DNA from: Herpomyces periplanetae
Taxonomy: Eukaryota > Ascomycota > Laboulbeniomycetes > Herpomycetales > Herpomycetaceae
DNA: 63,091 bases
Assembly: GCA_009733715.1 (NCBI GenBank)
Contig: WMKJ01000077.1
Coordinates: 1-63,091 of the forward strand
Direction: 5' to 3'
In this document: piece by piece, positions 42,564 to 54,855 of the stretch
Numbering within the stretch: the stretch's first letter is position 1
How the letters are laid out: every line of letters starts with the position of its first letter
Notes under the pieces: generated by a model
The model's database searches: none
What the model was told of the DNA's origin: nothing
Seen by the model: only the letters and a program-made list of their open reading frames with translations
Position numbers and translations under genes: made by a program

Positions 42564-45500
42564 TTAAGCCACCTGAATTATATTTTTCTTTCCACCTGGT
42601 GGTGTTGGGGTTTTTGGCAGTACTGATTTTACGGGTGAAGGTGCTGGTGAAGCATGTGTTGGTACTGTAACAATATTGACAGGCTTCGTCATTTTAACCG
42701 GTGGAGTTGTTTGACCGGGTGATTGGCGAAATGCTGGTCCCATTCTCAATACAACTCGCTCATCACTGAGATAATTTGGCCGGCCATTGGGGAAAAATGG
42801 ATGGGGTGGTGGTTCTTGAGAATTATTCACTTGTCCAGACTCATTTCCACTAACTTGTGAGCCAGCTTCCCCGGCGTTTTTGCTTTGATCCACCGAACTC
42901 TCGTCAGAAACGACTACCACGGGTGTTAAATCTCTCGATCTTTTAACCAGGCGGAAACTCCCAAATTCTTTACCTATCGACTTCATGTTTGACCCAATGT
43001 GTATTTCATGGTTGGACTTTTTATCGAAACCTGATAAACCTTTCTTTAATGAATCTATCGGCTTTTCACTCTCGACCTCCTTATCTGGTAGGGGGCTCGA
43101 CTCAAACTCATCAATATTTTTCATCAATTCTACCAAAAATTTTCCATACGTCATTTCAGGTAGTGACTTGTCATCTGTCAATAAACGTTGAACAATTCTT
43201 GAGGCCACATCAGTCAACATATTAAACACTCCCGGCGACCGGATACTCCCAATCACATCCTTAAACTTATTTTCCTCACGCTGTTCATCAAGGTTTAGTG
43301 TATCGTCCTTTGGACTATTGAGTGATGCCTCTTGGTGCATATTCGACTCATCCTTTTCAGTGTCACGCTTATTTCGTGGTGCAGAACGCAACGATATCTG
43401 AGTCTCTGGTAATGTAGCTTGAGACATTTTCAATAACGAGGAAACAAATGATTTCACAGAAGATGATGGGGTCATCGTCGATGGTTTTTCCTTAATTTCG
43501 CTTATCAATGATTTAAGCGTTTTATCAACCTTGGCCTTGTCACTTTCTGGCAGGGCTTCAATTGTAGGACTTATCTTTTTAACTTGTTCTTTCAAGACAG
43601 CCATTATTTCATGTCGTGGCATTTTAGCGGGTTTCCCGCCCAGCATATCCAAACCCTTCGTAATAGTAGAATAATCTAAACTTGAATGCTTTGCTTGTTC
43701 ATCCGGCGAGATTGGTGGTAAATCAGACCCATCAGACCTCTTGTGTAGTGAACTCATTATATCTTTTGAAGCACTTTTAAGTAATGTAGTCTTTTGTGTT
43801 TGAGTCTTCGATGGTTTTTCCTTATTTAAAACGACACCTGGAGCCTGCTGATGCCCAGAAAACTCTCGATTGAACGCATCTACTATACCCTTGTATAGGT
43901 TGATGAAACTCAATGAACCATATGTTATCGGTACTCTTTCGCCACTGATTCCATGATTTTCTGCCGTTTCATTGATAAATTTTACCATTTCTGATGGAAG
44001 AAAATTTATTTCCGCATCATCGTCAGAATTTGGTTCATCCGTCTTTTTCGAAACACTCGACAAGTAATTCAAATATGATTTCGATGCATCATATTCCGAT
44101 AAAGTCGGCAAATCCGTAACGTTCAAATAATTAAATATGTCGATCACCGTCTGTAACCAGAATGGAAAATGCTTGTATAGAGCAAGATTCATTGATGACC
44201 CTGTCATAAATTTCTGTTGTTCTTCCACATCCCGCTTCGCCAAAGGCTTCACAATTGAATCAGCTGGTGCACCAGTGTTTTCATCATTAGCATCAGTTGA
44301 TCGCTGATAAACATCCTTCGAATTTTTACCCTTCATAAAAATCTTATCGGGAACTTCTGGAACTATTAGAGGTCCTAACAAAGAAGAGATATATTTAATA
44401 GCCAAATTTTTGGTCATCAAATCATGATACAACACACGATCTAAATTACGGCCGATTTGAGTTTCGTTTGGCGGGGAGGAAAGATCTTGATGTAAGTCCT
44501 TGGCCAACGAATAGATGTAGGGCACCAAGCCAACATTAGGACTTCTCTTTGATCTTCCCTGTGCAGCGCTATTTACCCTTCGTTGCAAAAGTGCCCAAAT
44601 TTCTTCTTGACTGGGAGCAGGGCCGTTTCTTGTTGGATCTCCATTGAACAATGCCCATAATACACGTCTCCAGTCTGGTAAAGTATCAACAGTAGTAGAA
44701 TCACTTGTAGAAGTTGACTCTGTATCATTCGCCTCATGGGATGCGGTTGACAATTGAGATACTGCAGTAGGAATGGTTGATCGTGCGCCGAGTCGAGGGC
44801 CCCGAGGGATTTCCAATATTGAGGAATTATGGGTCCAAGTAGCTAAAACATGCGAATGTCTATTGTTCTTGGGTGGCTTCGCATTTGGGTTAGGAGTCTT
44901 ATTAGCTTGCCCAGGACTTGGGCCGTCTTCACTTTGAGAAATGGTTTTGGCTTCTCGAAGCAAATCGTCAAGTATTTGTTTTTTTTTCTCAGGTTTTAAA
45001 GCAGATGAACGAACATCTTTAAACACATCCTTAATTTGACCCAACCAACCCAAAAATGAATCATTAATAAATCCGGTACCAGTTTGCGGTTTCGCTGGGT
45101 TACTTGTGAAGCTTCCCAATTCATCTGCTGCCGAACGTTTTATTCTGTCGGTATTTTTGGGAACTGTAGGTATGGGAAAACGTCTGCCTCGTCTGTCCCG
45201 TGGACCGCTTTTGATGGCGTCAAGATAAAACGACGAACTACGAGGTTTAGGTAGATCATCCTGAGGGCTACTGGAAGTCTTCTGGCTCTTCAGTTAGTTT
45301 TCTTCTATAATCATTCCAATTTAAGTATAATCCAAACTCACCTCAGGATACGATTGTTTATCTTTACCAGATAAAGTTAGCTTTGGCATTCCAGCGAATG
45401 TACCACTCTTCGTAGACGAGAAATCTAGAGAAACATAATTAGCATCCAAATAATCCTCCGGGGGAAAATACTTCGTACCCTCAGCATAAGCTATGGCTTT

Positions 45501-45617
45501 GCCTCCATTTATGGGATTTTCAGTCAACTTTGCTGCCGATTCAGCTGAAAAAGTCCCCAATGCAAAAAGAGAGGTCACAAGAAGAGTCCGTAGACTAATT
45601 TTCGCAGCAGTGTCCAT
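42564..45617 (-). CDS. Large secreted protein with repeated Kex2-type Lys-Arg sites
   Basis: Two exons, 45617-45342 and 45287-42564, with a 54-nt intron (GTGAGT donor, ACTAAC branch, CTGAAG acceptor, phase 0); 999 residues. Residues 1-30 (MDTAAKISLRTLLVTSLFAL and GTFSAESA) form a clear signal peptide. The mature part is Ser/Asp/Lys/Pro-rich and hydrophilic with several N-glycosylation sequons. Lys-Arg pairs recur along it: RIKR-SAADE (about residue 143), RSKR-SPNV (340), LAKR-DVEE (443), LHKR-SDGS (608), RNKR-DTEK (732) and LVKR-SRDL (874), each followed by Ser or Asp. These look like Kex2 cleavage sites of a precursor cut in the late Golgi. The segments between them are not sequence repeats. 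No family is recognised. Alternatives are a cell-wall or adhesin-like protein, or an effector precursor. Confidence 0.75.
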
Positions 45618-46707
45618 TTCTCGCAGATATAGCCCCGACAATGGTGGTAGTTTTTGATATAACAGACCGACTTTGGTGTTGAAAAAAAGCTTTAAAAGTT
45701 CAGAACTTAAGTACTCTAAGTTAAAGATGGGTTAAGTAGTTGTAAAATTGATCGCAATTGAATGAATGTAATGATCCATGAGTTGGAAATCCGATGATCT
45801 TATATAGTCAAGGGTGGAAAAGTTAGCGACTCGAATTTACATTTTATCTCATGATGCGTAGCTCGAAAAGTTATGCATTAACACAATTTTAACCTGCTGC
45901 CTGGCGAGTTCACTATAATTGTTAAAGCGTTACCAAATAGTCAGCTACTCATGCACATTAAGGTCGAAATAGCAAAATTGGTACTTTACCAAAATAAATA
46001 TAACGCACCCAGTCCTGAAAACGACTTTAACAAATTTAGTGAAATTTAGCATACCGATGCAAACTTCAGTTTCTAATGAGAAAATTTTTCAATCATCACA
46101 AGGCAAAATCCAATACTTGCCAATAGCTGGTCATTCACTAACAGGTGAAGAAACGACGCAGATAATACAAAAAAATGACTAGAATAAGAGGTAACATAAA
46201 ATACATTCCGAGACCAAGGGACTTCAAAAATTATCAGGATTATTGGATAGCATACTGAAGTCTCATTATGCCGAGTATAGATATTGCATTCACCAGAAGC
46301 CCGGCTTTAATTGGCATTCAAAAGATTCTGACAGTTATTGTTGAGTAACCGGTGGAGTAGAAAACGGTAAAAATTTCCTGGAACTTGGAGATAATGAGTC
46401 AACTCATACAGGGCAAGGTACTGTGGAAAATTTTGATTTGAATAAAACGATGCATGATAAGGGAAATATTCAAAGACAATGCCTGTTGAATATTGGTGCG
46501 ATAAATTAGCTCAAACATGTCGCAAAGAAGTGCATTTCTGTAAGAGATAAGTGAAAACATGAGCTATTAACTTAAACCTACTCCATACTAAGCATTTCGC
46601 CAGAATTACAATCGCAGCATGAAAAAAATTCGACATACTTTGCTTTACATGACATCGATATTGGCCACAACAAACCAGAGCCTGCTAAGGTCCTGCAAGC
46701 ATCCATT
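45618..46707. other. Intergenic region, TFIIIC gene 3' end and secreted protein promoter
   Basis: About 1.1 kb, AT-rich. The half near 45.6 kb should be the promoter of the minus-strand secreted protein gene, with a TATA-like TATATAG at about 45802. No ORF of note, repeat or RNA gene is seen. Confidence 0.45.
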
Positions 46708-49515
46708 TCAGGAACTTCCAAATTTACCACCACAGTACATGCATCGATTTATCAGAATTAGCATAAGCTCAACAAAACTTATGCGCCGATAATCCAATTG
46801 GTTAGATTTGACATGAAGTTGTTCAGATGAGACGTCATGTTGGAGCCCATCACTGAAAGTTTGTTGGATTGTACTCCACATACTTGAACATAAGTTAACT
46901 GGGGAAGTCGAGCGACATGCGTCGCATGTGCAGTTTGATAAAAACCTCATATCGCTAAAGTAGCGGTATCCGCATAAACTACAGCGCTTTGAGATACCAG
47001 GGACCTGGATAGGTAAAAATGACATACGGCATCGTACTGGAATTCTTGAAGTTAGCTTATTGGGGATCAGCTTGATAGTTGTCCGGGATAAGAAATAATT
47101 TTACCTACAAAATTCGTGTCCTCTTGCACACTTTGCCCAATCCAAACTCTGCAGAGGAATTATGTCTGAGCAAATAAGACAAGAATCATTGTACTTGACA
47201 AACTCGACAAGCTCGCCTTGCAGCGAAAACTGTCTAGCCATACGAAGGGATTCCACAAGCTTCAGACTAGCTTTGCATTCTTGGAGTGGAACCAGCCATG
47301 AGAAAGACGTATTAGATATATCAAGAAGATTATGCGTATAATTGAGCACAATCTTACGAATATTGTTATCTACACTATTTTGCGGAGATGCGAAAAATGA
47401 TAAGAGAGTTGGATCAAGGCTTATTAACAATTCAAAACGGCATCGCTTCATAGCTTGTAAATCGTACACATTAGAATTTAAATGAGCTACCATTGTGGCG
47501 ACACATTCATCTCCCGTTATCGTAATTTTATTGTAGTCATCTTGATTTTGTAGGTCAACATCATCTTGAATGGATCTGGTGTCTGAAATAGATGAAGCTA
47601 AAAGGATATTCCAAATTTGGTCTACCAGACAGTCATTCCCGGAATCATTATGCCCATGGGTAATGGTCCACAATTTCAAGGTTAGGAGTATCATTTCAGA
47701 TGTCAATTCTAATACGTCAGGGCGTAGATAAAATACAAGCTTTTTATCACGCAATTGTAAAGAATTGTCCCTACTCTCGGATAGCAACTCATTGAAATGA
47801 AAACTGACAATAGTAAACTCCTCAGCTGCCGTACGGTAATCAATCATGTCTTTAGGGTGAATTGTAAAACATGTTGTTACAAAAGGATTTAATGGGCTGG
47901 ACGTGAAATCCCAAACTTTTGCTGATGCAGAACTAACAGGCAAAGAATACTTATTAGTAAATTTGGCAACTTGATCATGGATTGTCCTATAGAATTCACG
48001 AGAAATATCGAAGGATGCATTACACTCAGATTGCTTTAGAAGATCCAAGCGTGACAAATCCGGAATGTAAAATAAGACTCTTTTCTCACCGCCATTCATA
48101 AGAGTAACTAAATCAAGAACAATTTCATTCATTTCAGTTAAATAGAAAGCCCAACCAGAAACTTGATCCCATGAAAAATCAACCGTCCGACGACCTAAAA
48201 AGGGATTATGGGGATCAGTAATCGTCTGATCCGTCAAACAGACAATTTGGTTCCCCACGCATACGATCAAGTAACAGAGATGGGAGGATGGGACCACAGG
48301 GGACCAAAGAATAGGACCAACCGATATCATTGGATCGCGATCCACGAGGGAAGCTGCACGAATTGGACCAAACTGTAGCATAAGGATATTGTCCCGACTA
48401 AACTTTATACTGATGGAAACAAATTTTAAAACGCTTCCCACCGAGTAAGCCATATGTAAACTGCAAAGTTGATTGGTAGGTGAACTTGTACTGTTATCAA
48501 TGGCCTTGTTATGATACCTCCAGGAAGAGCAGGTTAAGTTACGCATGCTCGCTTTGTGACACATGAATTCCTCGAAAATACCTGGTTTTGCGCAGACTAA
48601 AGGCGATGAATCGTCCATGATCCCTATTACGGTAGGGAAATATTTCATTTCATGGGAAGACTGGCGAGTAGGATGGGTGACATTAGCATTAAATGCTAGG
48701 AAAAGCAGCTGATTTAGTTCGTTGGCCACAACAAGAATGCAAACTTGAGAGCAGAGAATGTTTGAATGGGAGGTATGATGCACAAAACAGGGTGGTATAC
48801 GGACAGGTGGTAACCAAGTAAATGATCTGATTCGTAAACGCAAACTACGCTGAATAGACGATACTGGAGGAGCGAATTGGTCAAGCTGGGAAAAGTACTG
48901 ATGAAGGGTATTATTGATAATGGATACGCGATGCCAATTCTCAGGTGAGTTAGGTGCATCACGGCATTCCCATAATGAGAGAAGCAGATTCCCAGTTAGA
49001 ACGGCCAAAACACATTTTCGGCCAAGTTCTAAACCAGACGGAGACCACTGACATGCTATTACGGGAGGAGAGGAGACATTTTCCCCCAAAGAATAATGCA
49101 TAAAATCAATGGGCTCATTGAACGTGGTGAGGGGAAAATCAAGAGAAGGATCCGTTGGGGATTTGGCGAGAGGAAATTTGTTCACACAAACATGACAATC
49201 ATGCCAAATGGACGAATACTTGGTTACGCGAGTAGATGGAGGGATTTGGTGAGGCGTGCGCAAATGGGTTGTAAAAGCCCCAGGAGAAATATGGAATGAC
49301 GGAATCTAAGGGAGAGGATATATTGTTAATGGTTGAGACATAGAAAGGATAATATTCAGATATCATACGAGAAAAATAATATTCTCATTCATAGCCAGGG
49401 CGATGTCGCCATCGGAAGACCATGAGATGCATCTTGTAGTGGACGGGGCTGAATGATCCAAGGTAACGTTTAAGGAGGGATTCAACGATGATTCGAAAAG
49501 AAGATTAGATGACAT
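46708..49515 (-). CDS. TFIIIC subunit, TFIIIC-delta/GTF3C4 type
   Basis: Three exons, 49515-49369, 49305-47105 and 47044-46708; 894 residues. It is a subunit of TFIIIC, which binds the internal promoters of tRNA genes and recruits TFIIIB and Pol III. Exon 1 gives RCISWSSDGDIALAMNENII, the first blade of a WD40-like propeller. Exon 2 holds the rest of the propeller (VIACQWSPSGLELGRKCVLA) and a long linker. The exon 2-3 junction restores the C-terminal zinc-binding domain (DWAKCARGHEFCRIPVRCRM, then PGISKRCSLCGYRYF with further CxxC motifs), the TFIIIC zinc-finger signature. Donors are GTATGA and GTAAAA; acceptors are TTAG and CAAG after GCTAAC. Likely counterparts are S. pombe Sfc9 and human GTF3C4. 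The start lies 236 nt downstream of the NMA111 stop on the same strand. Confidence 0.85.
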
Positions 49516-49751
49516 CTGGAGGAGTAGGTCACGAACAGCACAAAGTAGAAAAAAACAAGAAATGCACACGACGTGAGAATCAGATGCGCCTGAGTTGGCG
49601 GGTTTGAAGACGAATAAGCGAACTGGATGATTGGCAACAAAACAGTGACCAATATATCCTTGTTAAAATGAACAGATCCAGGGCCAAATGGGTAGCGAAA
49701 CCGAGTTTCCGACAAGAGCTAATGGCATGGTAATTCAAAGGTATGTTCAGT

Positions 49752-52700
49752 TTATAGCTCATCGTGGTTAATCCTTTTCCAACCAAGTGGATTTGAAGCA
49801 TCTTTCCGAAACTCAATCAAGGGAAAATAGTGATTATTCTTCTTCATAGTGGCAACCCAGGGCAAGTTGTCAAATGTAACCATGCGTAACCGGAAGTATG
49901 TATTGTCGGGGATCTTCAAAACCTGCGCCAGAAAAGAGTCTAGATCGGGAGTTGCTATCCCGTTAACAGCAGTAATAAAATTGGTCGGCACGATACCGTA
50001 CGCAAACGCAGGGCTGCCACGATTACGTCGCGAAATGTATACTTGAGAATGTATAGTGCTGATTTGCTGTCGAACTGCGTGATGAGGACGATGAAGCACA
50101 GCACCACAAAATATTAGGGCGCGATCGGTTTCCAAGTCTTCAGTAGGAACAGTAGGAACTTTAATTGAAATCACTTTACGTCGTCGAACAACATCAGCAT
50201 CAAGGATATCATGAGTATATTGCACGTCCAAGCCGGAAACTCGAGTTATTAGCTTCCCATTCAAGGTGAGGATAATATCACTCTCTTGAAGTCCATCTAT
50301 ATGATTCGGATCTACTTTGCGTACCATGAAAAGTTGATGACGTTCGGGATCTTCACGTTCAACTCGCTCAATCCAACTTTCCGGAACACCCATTATTCGT
50401 GCCTGAGACATTTGTATAACGTACATCTCAACGTCAAGTATCCTTAACTTTGGTACAATCCCATGCTGAACTTGTTGTATCACTGGCATTATCATAGCTG
50501 TAGGTAAACCTAAATGATATTCCAAATCTTTGCTTGTACTAGTATTTCTTTCTCCTAGATAAGTTAACCAGAGGGCTCGGACTAGTCCATCTTTGGAAAT
50601 TAATACACCCGAACCACACTGTGTTGCAAGGTTAGTGTCAACTGTAACAGCATCAAGGTTACTGGCTCTATATCTTGGATTCGACAAACTGGCAGGAATA
50701 GCGGCCGTTGTAACATCGGTGACCACAGTTTTAGCAAGGACTGGACGAAGTTTTTGATTGAATCCAAAGAAAATTACTTCTTCCCCTTGCCGGATAGCCT
50801 CATCAGACAGTTGAACACTTTTAACAGGCGCGAGAACTAAGCATGGATCATACTTAATTATAGCGTAATTTTGTAAAGGGTGTAAAAATACAACCTTTGC
50901 ATCAACGATTATGGAATTAGCAATGGTTACGGATATATCGCAAAGATCGTAAGGGATGGTGGCACGCGAAACAATAACTAGTCCTTTATCCGCATCAATC
51001 ACAATTCCATGCTCCTTTTTCCGTCGGTGCGGGAAACCGTCCAACTTAATAGGCATGCTAGTCGTCACTTGTACAAAACTTTTGATAAACTCTTCCGCTT
51101 CTGGGAACAGCGTATTTTCCATACGAATAAAATTAGCTCGACTAGGTTTAGGTGGAATTGCCGGTAATGTTTCTGCTAGGTTTGTAAAGTCCCACAATCC
51201 AGTATTATCATTGCGTTTTGCTAAAGTCATCTTGGGAAACCAATGACGGTCAATCGTTATAATACTAGTGTGTAATGTGTGCATGTCAGCTAAATTCTTG
51301 TAGGCAACAACTACTTTAGCACAATCTGGTATGCTGGATACAACTTCGATAAAAGTGTCAAGGTTCGGCGTATCACGATTATCGATGGATTGAATCAATC
51401 TGCCTGGGCCATTACGATCAAATTTGAATGAACCACCATTACTACAGAGAAATACACCAACGTTGGAAGTAGAAATAGCAAACTGACGGGCAATCTGATA
51501 CGATATATCATGAAATCCTGCACCAGAGTAGGACAAAAATCGGTCTGGAGTTATGGAATGAAGATCAGCAACCGTTATCTGTGTTAAAATGTCCACACCT
51601 CCCCTTTGAACTAACAATTCGATCGGTTTATCGATACTAGAATCCAAAATTTCCTCTAAACGGATAAACTGGGTGATCAACTCTCCGTTAATTTTAATGA
51701 ACAAGTCTCCTTCTTGAACCTTTCCATAAGCCGGTCCGTTGGGCAAAACAACATCCGCGACGAGCATTCCTGTTTCCTCTGGAAGGGCTAATCGCAACTC
51801 TGATTCACGTTGCGGTGTAAGACCAAGCCGACGACATTCGTCAAATGGTTTAATGATCCATTGGGTCTGAATGGTTCCTCGTTCAATGGGTTGACCGGAT
51901 TGCAAACATTTTAGTGCACGATGGGGACGATCAAGCGGTAAAAAGTAATCGGTAGCGGCACCGTCGCTGCGCCCACCAGCTTGTAATGCGACAGCGAAAC
52001 CATCGATATTAACGACGGGACTACCAGAACTCCCACCACTAGCGGCTGCAGCCGCTTGTATATAATTTGTATTAAAGTCACAATAACCGTTTTCGTATTC
52101 GGGTGCATTACGATCTAATCTACTAATTACACCGGATAGGATGCTAAGTTTTTCACCGGCGTCGTTTCCCACCACACGAATTTCCAAGCCAACGCGAGCA
52201 AGATCAGGACGTAAAGGGAGGGATGACACCGGCATATATTTAATATTGGCTGGATCGAAGCGTAAAAATCCAAAATCATGAACGGGATCTCGATAAATTG
52301 GATATACATCGCATTCTTCATGATTATCGAATACACAGTAACCCCAGAATGGGCCGGGAGAGACGACGTGTCTATTGGTTAATATATAACCACGCTCAGC
52401 ATCAACGACAAAGCCGGTAGCTTCGCTGCATAGCGCGGGATCTGTGTCGAAGGCATGAGTTTGACAAAATTGAATTGATACGACACTTTTAACGACACGT
52501 TCAATTGTAGCTTTCCATTCAAGTGATTCAGGCGAATTTCTCACTAGGGGAGGAGGAGACTCATAATGATTAGGTGAAGCTGAATCAATCATTTCAGGAG
52601 TATCAGCAGAGTGTTCCGAATGAATAAAAAGCGTATTGTTAACCGACGTAACGTCAATGGAAGATGATGATAAAGTTTTTGGCAATTTACAAGGCAGCGA

Positions 52701-52856
52701 GATAGATCCGGATGTAGTAGGAGAAAGGGCACGCTTTAAGCATGGTGTAGATTTCATGTTGACATCCCCAATGGACTCTAACTGATGAGAAGATGCGTTA
52801 TGTAAATTAGATAAATTAGAAGACGCGTCTGAATCGCGAACATTAGACGTATCCAT
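49752..52856 (-). CDS. NMA111: Nuclear HtrA-like serine protease Nma111
   Basis: Single exon, 1034 residues from ATG 52856. Open sequence further upstream to 53093 starts with TTG and encodes a hydrophobic stretch foreign to the family. Nma111 is a nuclear serine protease of the HtrA/Omi type linked in yeast to apoptosis-like death. It has a tandem architecture: an active protease domain, PDZ domains, then a degenerate protease domain and more PDZ domains. Near-identity to yeast is visible in [20 protein letters not shown] and [20 protein letters not shown]. The triad is His about 162 ([10 protein letters not shown]), Asp about 193 ([12 protein letters not shown]) and Ser about 275 ([13 protein letters not shown]). 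The second protease half has [10 protein letters not shown] and is probably inactive, as is usual. Length is the family norm (about 1000). Confidence 0.96.
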   Translation of the reverse strand: MDTSNVRDSDASSNLSNLHNASSHQLESIGDVNMKSTPCLKRALSPTTSGSISLPCKLPKTLSSSSIDVTSVNNTLFIHSEHSADTPEMIDSASPNHYESPPPLVRNSPESLEWKATIERVVKSVVSIQFCQTHAFDTDPALCSEATGFVVDAERGYILTNRHVVSPGPFWGYCVFDNHEECDVYPIYRDPVHDFGFLRFDPANIKYMPVSSLPLRPDLARVGLEIRVVGNDAGEKLSILSGVISRLDRNAPEYENGYCDFNTNYIQAAAAASGGSSGSPVVNIDGFAVALQAGGRSDGAATDYFLPLDRPHRALKCLQSGQPIERGTIQTQWIIKPFDECRRLGLTPQRESELRLALPEETGMLVADVVLPNGPAYGKVQEGDLFIKINGELITQFIRLEEILDSSIDKPIELLVQRGGVDILTQITVADLHSITPDRFLSYSGAGFHDISYQIARQFAISTSNVGVFLCSNGGSFKFDRNGPGRLIQSIDNRDTPNLDTFIEVVSSIPDCAKVVVAYKNLADMHTLHTSIITIDRHWFPKMTLAKRNDNTGLWDFTNLAETLPAIPPKPSRANFIRMENTLFPEAEEFIKSFVQVTTSMPIKLDGFPHRRKKEHGIVIDADKGLVIVSRATIPYDLCDISVTIANSIIVDAKVVFLHPLQNYAIIKYDPCLVLAPVKSVQLSDEAIRQGEEVIFFGFNQKLRPVLAKTVVTDVTTAAIPASLSNPRYRASNLDAVTVDTNLATQCGSGVLISKDGLVRALWLTYLGERNTSTSKDLEYHLGLPTAMIMPVIQQVQHGIVPKLRILDVEMYVIQMSQARIMGVPESWIERVEREDPERHQLFMVRKVDPNHIDGLQESDIILTLNGKLITRVSGLDVQYTHDILDADVVRRRKVISIKVPTVPTEDLETDRALIFCGAVLHRPHHAVRQQISTIHSQVYISRRNRGSPAFAYGIVPTNFITAVNGIATPDLDSFLAQVLKIPDNTYFRLRMVTFDNLPWVATMKKNNHYFPLIEFRKDASNPLGWKRINHDEL

Positions 52857-54855
52857 TAATTCGATAGATGTATATATCGATGGGGGGAAATTAACAAAAA
52901 ATATAGAAAACCTCCCGTCCAATCGAGTTAAATAATTTAGATAAAATAAATCGAACAAAGCGACGAACACAAGTGTATTAAATGTAAATAATCCAACAAA
53001 TCCGAAAAATACTTTAAATACTGCGAATATTTTATTCGAAACAATGTTCACGATACCTTGGAAATTCGATTTCTCACATCGTGCGTTGACCAAATTCCTC
53101 TCACCGGAGAATTAATGATCCCACCCGCCCTCCCTGACCAATTACGCTAAGTCACGTGCCACTCTACTCGATTAGTCAGTTCCTGGATAAACTTCGGGTT
53201 TACTTGGACGCGTGTTTCAGTTAAAAGGGTGTAAAAAATCGAGAAATTTGGAATTATTCAGAAAAGGTTTTTCACTTCGTTAGGCCTACTTTTTTTTAAC
53301 TTCTTTTCCCTTTATCGAAACTCAGTTAAATTTACTTTACGGGGACAATTTTACTTTATGTATATGTCCGGAATAATTCAGTCATGTTAACATGTCTACA
53401 TATCCCGAATGTATATTTATTTTAGCTAACATCTTCCTACTTTTTCATAACACTCCTCCAGATTCTATTTACAAAAAAATATTTAACGCTAAACCATTCT
53501 GGGTCATCAGCCATGCTGCCTGTTCATCTTATCCAGTATACATTAAGTAAATTGATAAAGGAATTGTACGCCTAGCATGGATAACCCGAATAATTGACAT
53601 AGGTTTATACAAGTGATCTGAGAAACCCGCGTGAGTGATGCAACATCGTTTTATGCAGCAGCTGCAGAACCACCTTTGAAAGTTGGTCGTAAATATATGA
53701 TCGGGTGCTATAGAATTTCGGTTGGCAAATACATGGATTACCGCTGATATTCACGATTTATCATGTGTATTGCCCACGGGTACTATTGGCAATGTTATGA
53801 AACTCAATTATGGGTGTCTTTGGTGATAAGACTATAATATTTATCTAGGTGATTATTGGGTATGCCCGTGGGTTTTCCTGGGTAAAATGCGAGAATGAGG
53901 GCGCGGTTATACTTTCTCAGGGGAAGAAGCTCTTAATTCCATCGATACCTGAATAGTGTGTAAAAGGAATGTAAACTTTCACTTGGTGGATCAGGGCCTC
54001 GACATTCTAATCATGCTAAAATCCTGATTCGCTGTTATCGCTCTATGAACTTACTCCCGATTTTAATAGACGTGAAATGTAAGCCTGACCTTTAAGCGGT
54101 AAAGGACATTTGGTAAAGCGGCAACGGGAAGTAACAAGGCCCCTCTTTTCTACCTGAGTGTTTCACCGTCACAAGTTATCATGTCCTCGGTTGATACATG
54201 TACGCGTGTCTCTCTGCTCGCCTGAATTATGGCTTAAGCAAAGTATAAACCGCTTGAAATTCTCTTCACTACCCCGCTACGCGCATTCTTTCGGAACTGA
54301 CAAAATTTCCGGCAAAACATATTTAGCATAGAGGGAAGGTGGAGGGGTTGTTAACGAGCTTAGAATCCTCTTCAATCCACATTTCTCCCATTTGTGTAAT
54401 AACTTGTCCATTTCTCTTCTTCGTTTTTCCTCGTATCCGCAAACTCTTCATCGTATGCTAATATTTACTTTGTGAATTGGTTATTTTGTTGTACATTTCT
54501 TTTCGACATCCTCCCATTCTCCTAACCTCTCTTTTGTTTCTCCTCATGCGCTAGGTGGAGAAATCTTCCGACAATTCTATCATCATTCAGTCTTGCTTGA
54601 GTTTTGCCCTTTGTTTCCCCTTCAGTTACCTACTTATCCGCCTACATTTTATTTTTTTATTCCCTTCCAATCATAACTATCTTTGTTCACTTACACTTGG
54701 CTTGGCTTACGGGGAACCTATTCGCATCCCCTTCATATTGGTTTTGCGATCAACGCAGAGCGTTAACCGTCGCAAAACCGATTAGTTCACTTGCCTTTAC
54801 GCATTTAAAGAGATGAAACTTGTGCCTTATTCACAAAAAACAGCGGTTTTGTTTA
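52857..54855. other. Divergent 2 kb intergenic region, NMA111 and PH-domain gene
   Basis: No convincing gene. A CACGTG box lies at 53153-53158, about 300 nt from the NMA111 start. The last 500 nt are strongly C/T-rich and look like the promoter and long leader of the PH-domain gene. An ATG at 54813 opens a 20-codon upstream ORF overlapping its start. No repeats, tRNA or transposon signs were noticed. Confidence 0.5.
53153..53158. promoter_or_regulatory. CACGTG E-box upstream of NMA111
   Basis: CACGTG in GTCACGTGCC, 297 nt upstream of the NMA111 ATG and far (1.7 kb) from the divergent gene, so NMA111 is the likelier target. Confidence 0.4.

Noticed and set aside
52857-53093. 79-residue N-terminal extension of NMA111
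   Set aside because: Begins with TTG and would add a hydrophobic stretch absent from the nuclear Nma111 family; ATG 52856 gives the expected N-terminus.
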